From: Bartonella rattimassiliensis 15908
Lineage (GTDB): Bacteria > Pseudomonadota > Alphaproteobacteria > Rhizobiales > Rhizobiaceae
NCBI RefSeq assembly: GCF_000278215.1
Contig: NZ_JH725064.1
Coordinates: 305,587-369,586 of the forward strand
Direction of reading: 5' to 3'
DNA: 64,000 nucleotides
The notes beneath the pieces are model-generated. The model was given only the letters and a program-made list of their open reading frames with translations, had not been told where the DNA came from and ran no database searches. The position numbers were made by a program, and so were the translations under genes. Shown here in pieces: positions 45,238-53,539 of the stretch. Within the stretch, counting starts at the first letter, position 1. Each line of letters opens with the position of its first letter.

Positions 45238-47252
45238 AGGAATGGTTTACTATTGCTGAATTAGCTGAGGCGGCTTTGCCAGGGTTGCCATCGACCTATA
45301 AAAGTCTTGAAAACCATGGACGAGCATATTGGAGAAAAAATGCTGAGCTTTCAAGGAAAGTGGGAGGCAAAACGAAGCCGGTTTGGGAGTATCACATTTC
45401 CTTATTACCGGAGGGGGCACGGACGGCATTGTTGGTGCGCTGTGGTGGGGGGTGTGTTGCGCAACAAAGTCAAGGTGAGAAGAAAGCTGAGCAACGTGAT
45501 CAAAAGACAAGTGTTTGGGAGCGTTATGAAGGGCTTTCAAAGGCGCATAAAAGACGTTGTGAAGAGCGTTTGAAGGCACTTTGTTCTATGGATGATTTGC
45601 TTCAAGCAGGTATGGGTGTGCATGATGCGGCAAGTTTGTGTGCGGTGCAATTTGGTGTGAGTTGCAGATCACTTTTTCATTGGCGGCAGATGGTGGAAGG
45701 GTATGAACGCCCTGATTGGTTGGCAGCCTTAGCACCTTGTTATGGTGAGGAGAATGTTTCGCAATTTGCGCCGTGTCATGAGGGGGCATGGGAGGTTTTG
45801 TGTTCGGATTATTTGCGTTCGTCCCGCCCTGCTTTTTCGGCCTGTTATCGACGTATGGTGATGGTGGCGCGTGAGAAAGGGTGGGCGCCCATTCCTTCAG
45901 AGCGGGCGTTACGCCGGCGTTTTAAAGCGCAAGTTTCCAAAGCGGTTGTGGTGTTGGCGCGTGAGGGAGAGGAGAAGGCCAAGAAGCTTTATCCGGCACA
46001 ACGGCGTGATCGCTCGAGTTTGCATGCACTGCAAGCGGTGAATATGGATGGGCATAAGCTGGATGTTTTTGTGAGCGTTCCTTGGGAGCAAAAACCTGTG
46101 CGGCTTTATTTGATAGCGATACAAGATCTTTATTCAGGCAAGATTTTATCGTGGCGTTTGTCGGATGCGGAGAGTTGGGAAATCGTGCGTTTGGTGATTG
46201 GGGACATGGTAGAGGCTTATGGGATACCGGAGCGCATGACCTTGGATAATGGGCGTGCTTTTACCAGCAAGTGGATTTCTGGGGGCGTGCAAAATCGCTT
46301 TCGCTTTAAAATTAAGCCGGATGATCCGCAGGGGCTTTTGACGAGTTTGGGTGTGCAATTGCACTGGACGACCCCTTATAGTGGACAGTCGAAACCGATT
46401 GAGCGGGCATGGCGTGATTTGGCAGAAGCGATTTCTAAACACCCTTTTTGTGCTGGGGCTTATACGGGCAATAAGCCGGATGCGAAGCCTGAAGATTATG
46501 GAAAACGTGCGATAGGATTTGAAGAATTCAAAACCCATGTTGGGGCGCAGATTGTGGCGCATAATGGTCAAGCAGGGCGCAAGGCGTTCAATTGTGCGGG
46601 GCGCAGTTTTGATGAGACTTTTGCAGAAAGTTTGACAGCAGAGGGGACGATTATTCGGCAGGCAACGGCAGCACAGCGTGCTTTATGGCTTTTGACTTCA
46701 GAAGCATTGCGCACGCAAAAGGGCACAGGGGAGATCCATTTTTATGGCAACCGTTATTGGGCGCGGGCGTTGAATGAGTATGCGGGGAAGAGGGTGATTG
46801 TACGCTTTGATCCGGATCATTTGCACCAAGATTTGCGGGTTTATGATTTGAACAATCGGTTGCTTTGCATGGCAGCGTGTCTTGCGGATGTGGGCTTTTA
46901 TGACCAGCAGGCAGCGCGTTTGAATAGGCGTTTGCGTAAAGAATATGTGAAGGCAGTTAAAGCAGAAAAACAGTTGGCAGCAAAGCTTGCGCCTGATCAC
47001 TTGGCTGATGTTTATAGGCGCCTTGAACGAAAGGAAGATGGTTCAAAATCCAAGCCTGTTGTTAAGCCAAAGGTTAGCCGCTTGATGCCAAACCATGCGG
47101 GGAATTTGGCTTTGAAAGCCAATAGCTGTGAAGATTTAGGGGATGATGAAGCTTTGGGGGCTCGAGAATTTAGTCAACATTTGCACAAAGCTTTAAGACG
47201 GCTTTCTGCCTCTGATGAGGGGCGTGAAGTGATAAAGTTTCCTAAACGATAG
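45234..47252 (+). CDS. Mu-type transposase A (DDE)
   Basis: 672 residues, similar to MuA (663). An N-terminal winged HTH (MuA domain I-alpha like: WFTIAELAEAALPGLPSTYKS, NHGRAYW) binds the internal enhancer; the following helical domains bind the ends. The rve catalytic core has D272 (NMDGHK), D338 (TLDNGR) and E390 (KPIERAW), spaced almost as in Mu (D269, D336, E392). The C-terminal region (DHLADVYRRLERKE onward) is the likely MuB/ClpX-interacting tail. Performs strand transfer for lysogenic insertion and replicative transposition. All motifs are intact. Confidence 0.93.
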   Translation: MKEWFTIAELAEAALPGLPSTYKSLENHGRAYWRKNAELSRKVGGKTKPVWEYHISLLPEGARTALLVRCGGGCVAQQSQGEKKAEQRDQKTSVWERYEGLSKAHKRRCEERLKALCSMDDLLQAGMGVHDAASLCAVQFGVSCRSLFHWRQMVEGYERPDWLAALAPCYGEENVSQFAPCHEGAWEVLCSDYLRSSRPAFSACYRRMVMVAREKGWAPIPSERALRRRFKAQVSKAVVVLAREGEEKAKKLYPAQRRDRSSLHALQAVNMDGHKLDVFVSVPWEQKPVRLYLIAIQDLYSGKILSWRLSDAESWEIVRLVIGDMVEAYGIPERMTLDNGRAFTSKWISGGVQNRFRFKIKPDDPQGLLTSLGVQLHWTTPYSGQSKPIERAWRDLAEAISKHPFCAGAYTGNKPDAKPEDYGKRAIGFEEFKTHVGAQIVAHNGQAGRKAFNCAGRSFDETFAESLTAEGTIIRQATAAQRALWLLTSEALRTQKGTGEIHFYGNRYWARALNEYAGKRVIVRFDPDHLHQDLRVYDLNNRLLCMAACLADVGFYDQQAARLNRRLRKEYVKAVKAEKQLAAKLAPDHLADVYRRLERKEDGSKSKPVVKPKVSRLMPNHAGNLALKANSCEDLGDDEALGAREFSQHLHKALRRLSASDEGREVIKFPKR

Positions 47253-47431
47253 GAAAGGAAGGGGGGGGAGGAATCTTATCCATTTCAAAGTCTAATCAAT
47301 ACATGAAGTTTCTAGGTATCTTTGCCTGATCGGGTGAGATACGTGGAGTTAGCAAGTTCCCCGATGTGTGAGAAAGAGAGGGGAATTTGTAAGGGAGCCG
47401 GTTTTGTATCGCGTACGGCTTTAGAGTAAAA

Positions 47432-47457
47432 AATGGGTAGGTGGGAGCCTACCCATT
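47432..47457 (+). other. Strong hairpin between muA and muB
   Basis: AATGGGTAGG / CCTACCCATT with the 6-nt loop TGGGAG, in the 259-bp gap between muA and muB. No T-run follows, so it is not a classical terminator; it may stabilise or attenuate the early transcript. The rest of the gap (47253-47431) shows no gene. Confidence 0.55.
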
Positions 47458-47511
47458 CAATAAAATCTAAAATTAATACGAATCTAGATCAATACGAGAG
47501 GGAGATTATAG

Positions 47512-48543
47512 ATGAAAAACGCGATAAATGCAACGGTCGATAAAAATCCTTGGGCGCGACCTAAAATCCAGCCCAGTGTAACAGCCCCAAACCGCAATAG
47601 TGATGATATTGCTTTATGGAATGAGCTTGTGGATGCGGTGAGAGCTTTGGCACAAATGAATGATTGGACGAAAGCAGAGGTGGCGCGGCGCATAGGGATG
47701 CCTGATGGGACGTTTTCGCAGTGGTATGCGGGCAGTTATGCGGGGCAATTGGGTAAGCAGAATGCGAAGGTTCAACAATGGGTTGAGGCTTTAAAAGAGA
47801 CAGCAGGGTTTTTGGAGAAGATTCCTGAAAAGCCTGCCTTTCAAAAGAATCGTATAGCGAGTGAGATCATTGATACTTTAACACTAGCACAAAGTACGGG
47901 GGACATGGTGATGATTACGCTTGATGCGGGCAATGGCAAGACAGAAACCTGCCGGCATTACCGCGCAACTCGCCCGCATGTTTACCTTGTGACGGCAAGC
48001 CCGCATACGCGTAGTGTTCATGGAATTTTGAATGATATGGCAGCAGAATTGGAAGTGGTGGAATATAATCCTACCCGCTTAACGCGTGCGATTGGCAAGA
48101 GATTAGAGCGTGTGGGAGGTGGGACACTGCTGATTGTGGATGAAGCGCAAAATTTAACGGATGAAGCCATTAATCAATTGCGCCACTTTGTTGATATCAA
48201 TGGTACTGGGTTGGCTTTGGTGGGCAATGATGAGATTTCAGGGCGTTTGGTGCATCGTCAAAATGGTCCTTCTTATGCGCAAATTAAAAGCCGCTTGGCG
48301 ATGCATTTAAAACGTCGCAAGCCTTATAGCGAAGATATTGCCGCGCGCATTCATGATTGGGGGATTGAAGATGTTGGTGCGATAAAGTTTTTGACTGGTA
48401 TTGGCTTAAAAGCTGGTGCTTTGCGGCAAATTGACAAGACGATGATGTTAGCACGTATGGCAGCGCTTGGAGATGGGAGTGAGGTGACGTTGAAACATGT
48501 CAAAGCGGCGTGGAAAAACCGCGATGTGGAGGAATTGGCATGA
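47512..48543 (+). CDS. MuB-like AAA+ ATPase (target DNA activator)
   Basis: 343 residues. N-terminal HTH (MNDWTKAEVARRIGMPDGTF, SQWYAGSYAG), then Walker A as DAGNGKTETCRHY (about residue 138) and Walker B LLIVDEAQNL (about residue 206), with sensor-like GLALVGNDEISGRL. MuB polymerises on DNA, selects insertion targets and stimulates MuA. The same protein minus residues 1 to about 145 occurs as the remnant at 11494-12131. Ends ATGA with the next gene. Confidence 0.9.
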   Translation: MKNAINATVDKNPWARPKIQPSVTAPNRNSDDIALWNELVDAVRALAQMNDWTKAEVARRIGMPDGTFSQWYAGSYAGQLGKQNAKVQQWVEALKETAGFLEKIPEKPAFQKNRIASEIIDTLTLAQSTGDMVMITLDAGNGKTETCRHYRATRPHVYLVTASPHTRSVHGILNDMAAELEVVEYNPTRLTRAIGKRLERVGGGTLLIVDEAQNLTDEAINQLRHFVDINGTGLALVGNDEISGRLVHRQNGPSYAQIKSRLAMHLKRRKPYSEDIAARIHDWGIEDVGAIKFLTGIGLKAGALRQIDKTMMLARMAALGDGSEVTLKHVKAAWKNRDVEELA

Positions 48544-48815
48544 GCTCGATAAGCAATAGAGAATTATCGAATACGCTTGTTGGTCTTTATGATGATTATC
48601 AACGGGGTTTGGATATTGGAGAGCCGCTTAAATTGTGTGTTGATTTGGCGTTATCACTTGAATTGGAACTGAGTATTCACCGCTTAAGCGAAGCCGATGC
48701 AGTTTTGGAGGGGCAAGTGTTGGAAGCTTTACGTTATAGCCAAGCGTCTCATTCCAAGAGTGATGATGGTGAGAGAGGGAGAGTTATTCCTATGGATTTT
48801 GGAGGAGGCAAATAA
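48540..48815 (+). CDS. Phage protein, unknown
   Basis: 91 residues from the ATG that overlaps the muB stop. SSISNRELSNTLVGLYDDYQ and LELELSIHRLSEADAVLEGQ suggest a helical, acidic protein. The remnant at 11 kb keeps exactly the ATG of this gene at its fusion point with gpD. No family recognised. Confidence 0.7.
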   Translation: MSSISNRELSNTLVGLYDDYQRGLDIGEPLKLCVDLALSLELELSIHRLSEADAVLEGQVLEALRYSQASHSKSDDGERGRVIPMDFGGGK

Positions 48816-49093
48816 TGGAACGGAATCCTTATATGGTGAGAGATTGCTTGGTTGCTTTGCGCTCTGCTTTACTCAAGCATGAAATGAATGGCATTTTTCT
48901 GAGTGCGAAAGATGTTCGAGAATTGAATGATTATTTGCGTCGTCTTGCGGGCTATAACCATGTTTTAGGTCATGAGCTTTTGCGGTATCGTTGGCAAATA
49001 AAAGCGGGATGTGCGCCTGCTTCAGGGGAAGTTGTGCCGTTTCGTCGGTTTCAAGAAAAAAAGGAGGAAGATCATGGTGAATCCACAAATTGA
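48815..49093 (+). CDS. Phage protein, unknown
   Basis: 92 residues, GGAGG before the ATG, overlapping the previous stop by one base and the next gene by 20 bases. YMVRDCLVALRSALLKHEMN and DVRELNDYLRRLAGYNHVLGH point to an all-helical protein. No family recognised; conserved position in the early/middle operon. Confidence 0.65.
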   Translation: MERNPYMVRDCLVALRSALLKHEMNGIFLSAKDVRELNDYLRRLAGYNHVLGHELLRYRWQIKAGCAPASGEVVPFRRFQEKKEEDHGESTN

Positions 49094-49700
49094 GCTTGAG
49101 GGTAAGCGTTATATGAAAGATGCGAAAGGGGCCTTGGTGCCGGTGGATATGATTCGTCCTGCGGATTTGCTCGAAGATGAAACGGTGCGTAAGGTCATGG
49201 GGTATGCGAAGGAGTTATCGGCAAGGATTGCGCGTTTTAACAGCCATACGCTTGCGGATTTGAGTGCTTTTGATCGTTTACTTGCGCAGGAATATGGTGT
49301 GGAGCGTCGTGGTAAAAAGGGCAATTGCACGTATACGAGCTTTGATGGTTTGCAGCGCATTAAGGTGCAGGTACAAGAAAGCTTTGATTTTGGACCCCAA
49401 TTGCAAATTGCCAAAAGCCTTCTTGATGAGTGTTTGAATGAATGGTCTGCGGATGCGCGCCCTGAAATCCGTGCGATTATTACGCGTGCTTTTAACACGG
49501 ATAAAGAAGGCAAGGTGAATCGAGGGGAAATCTTTATGCTGTTGCGTTTGGCTATTGATGATCCCCGTTGGAAGGAAGCGATGCGGGCTATTCGCGAAGC
49601 CATTCGTGTGACGACATCTAAGGAATATGTGCGTTTTTATGAGCGTGATACATTGGAAAGCCCTTGGCGGGCTGTGACGCTTGATTTAGCCAAGACATAA
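49074..49700 (+). CDS. DUF3164 family phage protein
   Basis: 208 residues from ATG 49074 with AGGAGGAAG upstream; an earlier in-frame start (49011) lies inside the previous gene. Matches the DUF3164 proteins of Mu-like phages: GKRYMKDAKGALVPVDMIRP, YGVERRGKKGNCTYTSFDGL, RIKVQVQESFDFGPQLQIAK, ADARPEIRAIITRAFNTDKE. These have sometimes been mislabelled as sulfate transporters. Function unknown; part of the semi-essential early region. Confidence 0.85.
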   Translation: MVNPQIELEGKRYMKDAKGALVPVDMIRPADLLEDETVRKVMGYAKELSARIARFNSHTLADLSAFDRLLAQEYGVERRGKKGNCTYTSFDGLQRIKVQVQESFDFGPQLQIAKSLLDECLNEWSADARPEIRAIITRAFNTDKEGKVNRGEIFMLLRLAIDDPRWKEAMRAIREAIRVTTSKEYVRFYERDTLESPWRAVTLDLAKT

Positions 49701-49722
49701 AGGGAATTAGTAAAGGGATACC

Positions 49723-50340
49723 ATGTCTTTAGCGGCTATTCATATGGGCAAACGCGCGTTAGGTCTTGATGATGAGACTTATCGCGCCCTGCTCTATCGC
49801 TTGACGGGCAAGCAATCGGCGAAAGATTTGAATTTTTCAGAAAAGCACTTGGTTATCGCTGAAATGAAAGCGTTTGGTTTTGAGCCGAATGGGAAGCGTT
49901 TAGAGGGAAAATATGCCAAGAAGCTCCAGGCGCTCTGGATTGCTGGGTGGAATCTTGGCATTATTCGTGATCGTTCAGACAAGGCGTTGCTTGCCTTTGT
50001 GAAAAGACAGACAGGGATTGATCATATTCGTTTTTTACGGGATAGCGATGATGCGAGCAAAGCCATTGAGGCGTTAAAGGGTTGGTTGCAGCGTGAGGGT
50101 GGGGTTGACTGGAGAGAAAAAAACCGCCAAGATTCATGGGGTAGAAACCTAAGTCTTTGTATTTTGTGTGCCCAATGGAAGGGTTTAAATCAAAGTGCCT
50201 TGTTTGATGTGGAAGCTTTTCATCAAAGTGTTATGGCGGTGAGCGGTCAAGCTTTGAGCAAGATGAGTGGGGGCGATTTTATACGTGTTATGAATGTTTG
50301 GGGGCGGAAAATCCGTAAAGGTGTTAAAAGCGAGGGGTAA
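49723..50340 (+). CDS. GemA-like regulator (Mu gp16 / DUF1018)
   Basis: 205 residues. IHMGKRALGLDDETYRALLYRLTGKQSAKDL is the signature of the GemA/DUF1018 family (positions 49740-49830), and IAGWNLGIIRDRSDKALLAFVKRQTG the second conserved block. In Mu, GemA modulates host gene expression and gyrase-related supercoiling. It overlaps nothing; GGGAATTAGTAAAGGGA serves as leader. Confidence 0.85.
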   Translation: MSLAAIHMGKRALGLDDETYRALLYRLTGKQSAKDLNFSEKHLVIAEMKAFGFEPNGKRLEGKYAKKLQALWIAGWNLGIIRDRSDKALLAFVKRQTGIDHIRFLRDSDDASKAIEALKGWLQREGGVDWREKNRQDSWGRNLSLCILCAQWKGLNQSALFDVEAFHQSVMAVSGQALSKMSGGDFIRVMNVWGRKIRKGVKSEG

Positions 50341-50347
50341 GCTGGTC

Positions 50348-50770
50348 ATGGAAGATGAAGATTATCACCATTTTCCCCTTATATTACGTGAAATAGCTGA
50401 GGTTGCTGGTTGTGAGACAGCATGGAATATGGTTCGGGCTTTTGGTGGACGACAAGTTTATATACCCGGACGTCTTGAGAATGCGGATTGGTTGATTGAA
50501 ATTGTAGGTTTTGAGGAGGCGGAGCAACTTATTCGTTACTTTTGTTTTAATGGTTCGGGGGTGCGTCTTCTTATTCCTCTTTGTACCTATGTATCCCGTC
50601 GGCAAAAAATGATAAAAGCCTTGCAAAAGGGCTGGTCTGCGGATGATGCGGCGGCTGTTTCTGGCATGCATGTGCGTACAGCTTATCGCTTGAAGAAGAA
50701 AATATCTTCTTTAGCTTCAGAAGATTTTTTATTTCCAGAATTGAATGAGTCTATAATTTCATCCTCTTAA
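50348..50770 (+). CDS. Mor/C-family late transcription activator
   Basis: 140 residues from ATG 50348 (a start at 50294 would lie within gemA). HFPLILREIAEVAGCETAWNMVRAFGGRQVYIP forms the dimerisation part (50370-50470), and QKGWSADDAAAVSGMHVRTAYRLKKK is the C-terminal HTH of the Mor transcription activator family. Only one Mor/C gene is seen where Mu has mor and c, so it may serve both middle and late promoters, probably at the CTGACA-N-TGTCAG sites. Confidence 0.85.
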   Translation: MEDEDYHHFPLILREIAEVAGCETAWNMVRAFGGRQVYIPGRLENADWLIEIVGFEEAEQLIRYFCFNGSGVRLLIPLCTYVSRRQKMIKALQKGWSADDAAAVSGMHVRTAYRLKKKISSLASEDFLFPELNESIISSS

Positions 50771-50824
50771 CGCTTCATTATGGCCTGGCAGTTTTCTTGT
50801 TATGCCGTAACATAGCGTCCTGAG

Positions 50825-50869
50825 ATTGGTGAGGACAGGACACCAATGACTGACAGTGTCAGACTTATA
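50825..50869 (+). promoter_or_regulatory. Late promoter region Plys with palindrome
   Basis: Holds an inverted repeat ATTGGTG (50825-50831) / CACCAAT (50841-50847), then the palindrome CTGACA-G-TGTCAG (50850-50862) and ACTTATA (50863-50869), with TATATT a plausible -10. The 22 bases from 50848 to 50869 match those at 58389-58410 at all positions except the central base. It lies 60 bp upstream of the endolysin start. Confidence 0.65.
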
Positions 50870-50929
50870 TTGGTTTTTGGAAATTCGATAAACTGCGAAT
50901 GGATTTTTATTCATTCAGTGGTTTTTTTT

Positions 50930-51511
50930 ATGATTTCAATAGATGCTTCTTTTCTTCATCGTCTTGCGCCTAAACTGGTCCATCATGCGCGTCAAGATTT
51001 TATTATTGTTGAAATGGTACGGGTGTTGCCTGAAGCTTTATCTTATGGATCCCTCACGCCCCCCTTGCGTCTTGCGCATTTTTTAAGCCAATGTGCGCAT
51101 GAGAGTGATGGTTTTTTTACCGTTTGTGAATATGCCTCAGGGCGCGCTTATGAGGGGCGAAGAGATTTAGGCAATGTTAAGCCCGGGGATGGGATGCGTT
51201 TTAAGGGGCGTGGTTTGATCCAATTAACGGGGCGCAATAATTATCGCCGTTTTACGCAGTTTTGGCGCTTAGTCGATGAACACGCGGTTGATTGTGAGGC
51301 CTTTCCAGAAGAGTTAGAAAAGTTTCCCGCTGCTCTTTGGTCTGCTGTTTGGTTTTGGCAAATGAAAGGCTTGAATAAGCTTGCTGATCAAGATGATTGT
51401 CTCAGGATTACTAAGGCAATTAATGGGGGAAGAAATGGACTTGTGCAACGTTTGACCTATTTGGATCGAGCCAAAAAGCTTTTGGGAATTGGAGGCGAGG
51501 TGGAAGCATGA
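50930..51511 (+). CDS. Phage endolysin, glycoside hydrolase family 19 type
   Basis: 193 residues from ATG 50930; the frame is open to 50846 but that start lies on the promoter palindrome. LRLAHFLSQCAHESDGFFTV carries the catalytic Glu (AHES), followed by YEGRRDLGNV, GDGMRFKGRGLIQLTGRNNY and RITKAINGGRNGL. This is the GH19 chitinase-like muralytic fold used by many Gram-negative phages. No signal peptide, so export needs a holin. First gene of the lysis cassette. Confidence 0.9.
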   Translation: MISIDASFLHRLAPKLVHHARQDFIIVEMVRVLPEALSYGSLTPPLRLAHFLSQCAHESDGFFTVCEYASGRAYEGRRDLGNVKPGDGMRFKGRGLIQLTGRNNYRRFTQFWRLVDEHAVDCEAFPEELEKFPAALWSAVWFWQMKGLNKLADQDDCLRITKAINGGRNGLVQRLTYLDRAKKLLGIGGEVEA

Positions 51512-51795
51512 AGCCGTCTTATCGTGGTTCTCGACGTTATTTATGGTGGTCTTTTTGGTTTGCTTGGGGGGTTATTTTTTTGCTGATTGCTGGTGGTTTG
51601 TTTGGTGCTCCGCGTATTGTTGATATGGCGGCGATTTCTATCCCTTCGATGGTGGCAATTATTGTTGGGAATTTAGGAGTGCACCGTGGTTTTGGTTCTG
51701 TGGATTTTTCCAATAGGAAGCCTTCTCATAAGCGGCATATCAATTTCTATGATGGCGTGGAGATAACGGGGTGGGGGAATAAGCGCAATGTTTAG
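51508..51795 (+). CDS. Putative holin / membrane lysis protein
   Basis: 95 residues, ATGA overlap with the endolysin. Two hydrophobic helices (YLWWSFWFAWGVIFLLIAGGLF and SIPSMVAIIVGNLGVH) separated by a short loop and followed by a basic soluble tail. The size, topology and position between endolysin and spanins suggest a class II holin; no sequence motif proves it. Confidence 0.6.
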   Translation: MKPSYRGSRRYLWWSFWFAWGVIFLLIAGGLFGAPRIVDMAAISIPSMVAIIVGNLGVHRGFGSVDFSNRKPSHKRHINFYDGVEITGWGNKRNV

Positions 51796-52126
51796 CTCTG
51801 TTTCAAAACTCTCTTTAGGGATGCTTTTTTCTGCAATTATAATATTGGCGGCTTTTGGCTTTATGAAAGCGCAAGTTTTAAAGGCAGAAAAGGCGCGTGA
51901 TTTATATTGGCAGTTTGAGCTTGCCAAAGCTTCTGCACGTGCGCAATTTGAGCAGGAGCGGCAAAGGCAAGCAGCATGGAAAGCGGAACATCAAGCTCAA
52001 GGAGCGCTTTCTGCTTTAAGACAAGAGCTTATCACCATGGAGGAAGCAAATGGGAAGTTACCGGTTCATCGCTGTGGCATTGAGCTTGAGCGTGTGCGCT
52101 TGCTCAACAAGCAAGCCGGTGGGTAA
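51788..52126 (+). CDS. Inner-membrane spanin (Rz-like)
   Basis: 112 residues. One N-terminal helix (LSLGMLFSAIIILAAFGFM) then a continuous coiled coil (KAEKARDLYWQFELAKASAR, RQRQAAWKAEHQAQGAL). This is the i-spanin layout. The gene at 52050-52316, a small lipoprotein in another frame, begins inside its last 77 bases, which is the classic overlapping Rz/Rz1 pattern. Confidence 0.65.
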   Translation: MFSSVSKLSLGMLFSAIIILAAFGFMKAQVLKAEKARDLYWQFELAKASARAQFEQERQRQAAWKAEHQAQGALSALRQELITMEEANGKLPVHRCGIELERVRLLNKQAGG

Positions 52127-52316
52127 CCTTTTCAATCACTCTTTATCAGTTGCCTTACCGGCAAGTGCAAGGGATGCTTGTGAACGCCCGTCTTTGTTGC
52201 CTGGACGTGCTTTGAATGAGCAAGAAGTGGTGCATTATTGGGGGCGTGATCGTGCTGCTTTATTGATCTGTGAACAACGTCGAAAAGCTGTGGTGAGAGC
52301 AGTTTTGATGAAATGA
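52050..52316 (+). CDS. Outer-membrane lipoprotein spanin (Rz1-like), overlapping Rz
   Basis: 88 residues in the +1 frame relative to Rz, starting inside it. The lipoprotein signal RFIAVALSLSVCACS has a lipobox cysteine, followed by a short periplasmic domain (LPASARDACERPSLLPGRAL). Less proline-rich than lambda Rz1. Forms the o-spanin that fuses outer and inner membranes at lysis. The stop overlaps the next ribosome binding site. Confidence 0.65.
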   Translation: MGSYRFIAVALSLSVCACSTSKPVGNLFNHSLSVALPASARDACERPSLLPGRALNEQEVVHYWGRDRAALLICEQRRKAVVRAVLMK

Positions 52317-52327
52317 GGAGGGGGTTC

Positions 52328-52642
52328 GTGAACTTGGATATTAGTGTGGCAAATGGTTGGTTATCTTTGTTGTTATCGCTTGTTGCCATTTGTGGTGTTT
52401 TGAAAGCTTATTTTTCTTCTGGTGCGCGGGAAATGCTGAAAGATGTCACGGCGCTTAAAGAGCGGGTGCAAAAGTTAGAAACGGAGATGGATTTTTTGCC
52501 TGATCGTGATGCGTTGCAAAGATTGGAAGTTAATATGGAGAAATTAAATGGTCGTCTCAACACGCTTTCTGCACAATTACAACCGGTTGCAGCGATTAGT
52601 GAACGTTTGCAAGAGTTTTTACTGGAGAATGCCAAGAAATGA
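52328..52642 (+). CDS. DUF2730-like phage protein (membrane helix plus coiled coil)
   Basis: 104 residues from GTG 52328, preferred because an ideal AGGAGG lies six bases upstream; an ATG at 52313 overlaps the Rz1 stop. VANGWLSLLLSLVAICGVLKAYF is a membrane helix and LKERVQKLETEMDFLPDRD with LNTLSAQLQPVAAISERL a coiled coil. Resembles the DUF2730 proteins (Mu gp25 position). Confidence 0.65.
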   Translation: MNLDISVANGWLSLLLSLVAICGVLKAYFSSGAREMLKDVTALKERVQKLETEMDFLPDRDALQRLEVNMEKLNGRLNTLSAQLQPVAAISERLQEFLLENAKK

Positions 52643-52995
52643 AAGCAGATATGGATAAAATCATCCGAGAAGAAGCGCGGTTGATTATTTTAAAAGGGCT
52701 TGCTTGTGAGCGTAGCGAAACCTTATCGAGTGCGATGATTGAGCGGCTTTTATACAGTTACGGCATCAGGCGTGATGGTGATTTTGTCCGTAATGAACTG
52801 GCTTGGATGGAAGATCAAGGGGCTGTTACGTTAAAATGTATGGGTTCTGTTTTAATTGCGGCTTTAACGGAACGAGGAGCGCGTCATTTAGATCGTAGCT
52901 TTTCGATTGAGGGGATTAAGCGCCCCAAACGTTCATCAATAAAAGACGAGGTGAAGGATGCGCAGGGTCGGTCGTGGACGGTTAACAGCGATTGA
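52639..52995 (+). CDS. Winged-helix phage protein (Mu gp26 position)
   Basis: 118 residues. EARLIILKGLACERSETLSS, IRRDGDFVRNELAWMEDQGA and LIAALTERGARHLDRSFS give a winged-helix outline like the VpaChn25_0724 family of Mu-like phages (gp26). ATGA overlap upstream and a 38-base overlap with the next gene. Function unknown. Confidence 0.7.
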   Translation: MKADMDKIIREEARLIILKGLACERSETLSSAMIERLLYSYGIRRDGDFVRNELAWMEDQGAVTLKCMGSVLIAALTERGARHLDRSFSIEGIKRPKRSSIKDEVKDAQGRSWTVNSD

Positions 52996-53539
52996 TTTAT
53001 TGCCGCAAGCTTGTGATCACATTATTGCAGTGGCGGCTGAGGCTTTAAATGGGCGCGAAAAGACGCAAATGGCTATTTATGGTGAGTTTAAAGCGTCTTT
53101 GAAGGCTTTACAAAAAGAAACGGGTTTAAACTTTTCTATTCCCTCCTTTTCCAGTTTTAATCGTTATTCTTTACGTTTAGCGGTTATGTCACGGCGTCTA
53201 GAACAGACAAGAGAAATTGCGGCAAGCCTTTCTCAGCGCTTTGATGCCAAAGCTTCTGACAATATTACTCTGTTGACGGCAGCAGCGATTAAAGAGCTTA
53301 TTTTTTCAACGTTAAGCAGTGGAAAGAACCTTTCGCCAAAAGCGGCACAAGAGTTGGCGAATGCGCTCAAAGGGGTTTTGGCGGCTGAACATTTATCGAC
53401 CACCAGACGACAAAAGTTAGAACAGGATTTTGTCACAAAAGCAAGTAAAGCGGTTGATGTAGCAGCAGCAGCAGCGGGGCTTTCAGAAGAGCGTGCACGG
53501 GCTATTCGTGCGCAGGTGTTGGGGATGAGGCATGGCTGA
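52958..53539 (+). CDS. DUF3486, Mu gp27-type small terminase
   Basis: 193 residues. The start MRRVGRGRLTAIDLLPQAC fits the family, whose proteins begin with a basic stretch and IDxLP. The body (FSSFNRYSLRLAVMSRRLEQ) and a long helical C-terminus follow. Likely the small terminase subunit that recognises phage DNA for packaging. Overlaps gp28 by eight bases. Confidence 0.8.
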   Translation: MRRVGRGRLTAIDLLPQACDHIIAVAAEALNGREKTQMAIYGEFKASLKALQKETGLNFSIPSFSSFNRYSLRLAVMSRRLEQTREIAASLSQRFDAKASDNITLLTAAAIKELIFSTLSSGKNLSPKAAQELANALKGVLAAEHLSTTRRQKLEQDFVTKASKAVDVAAAAAGLSEERARAIRAQVLGMRHG

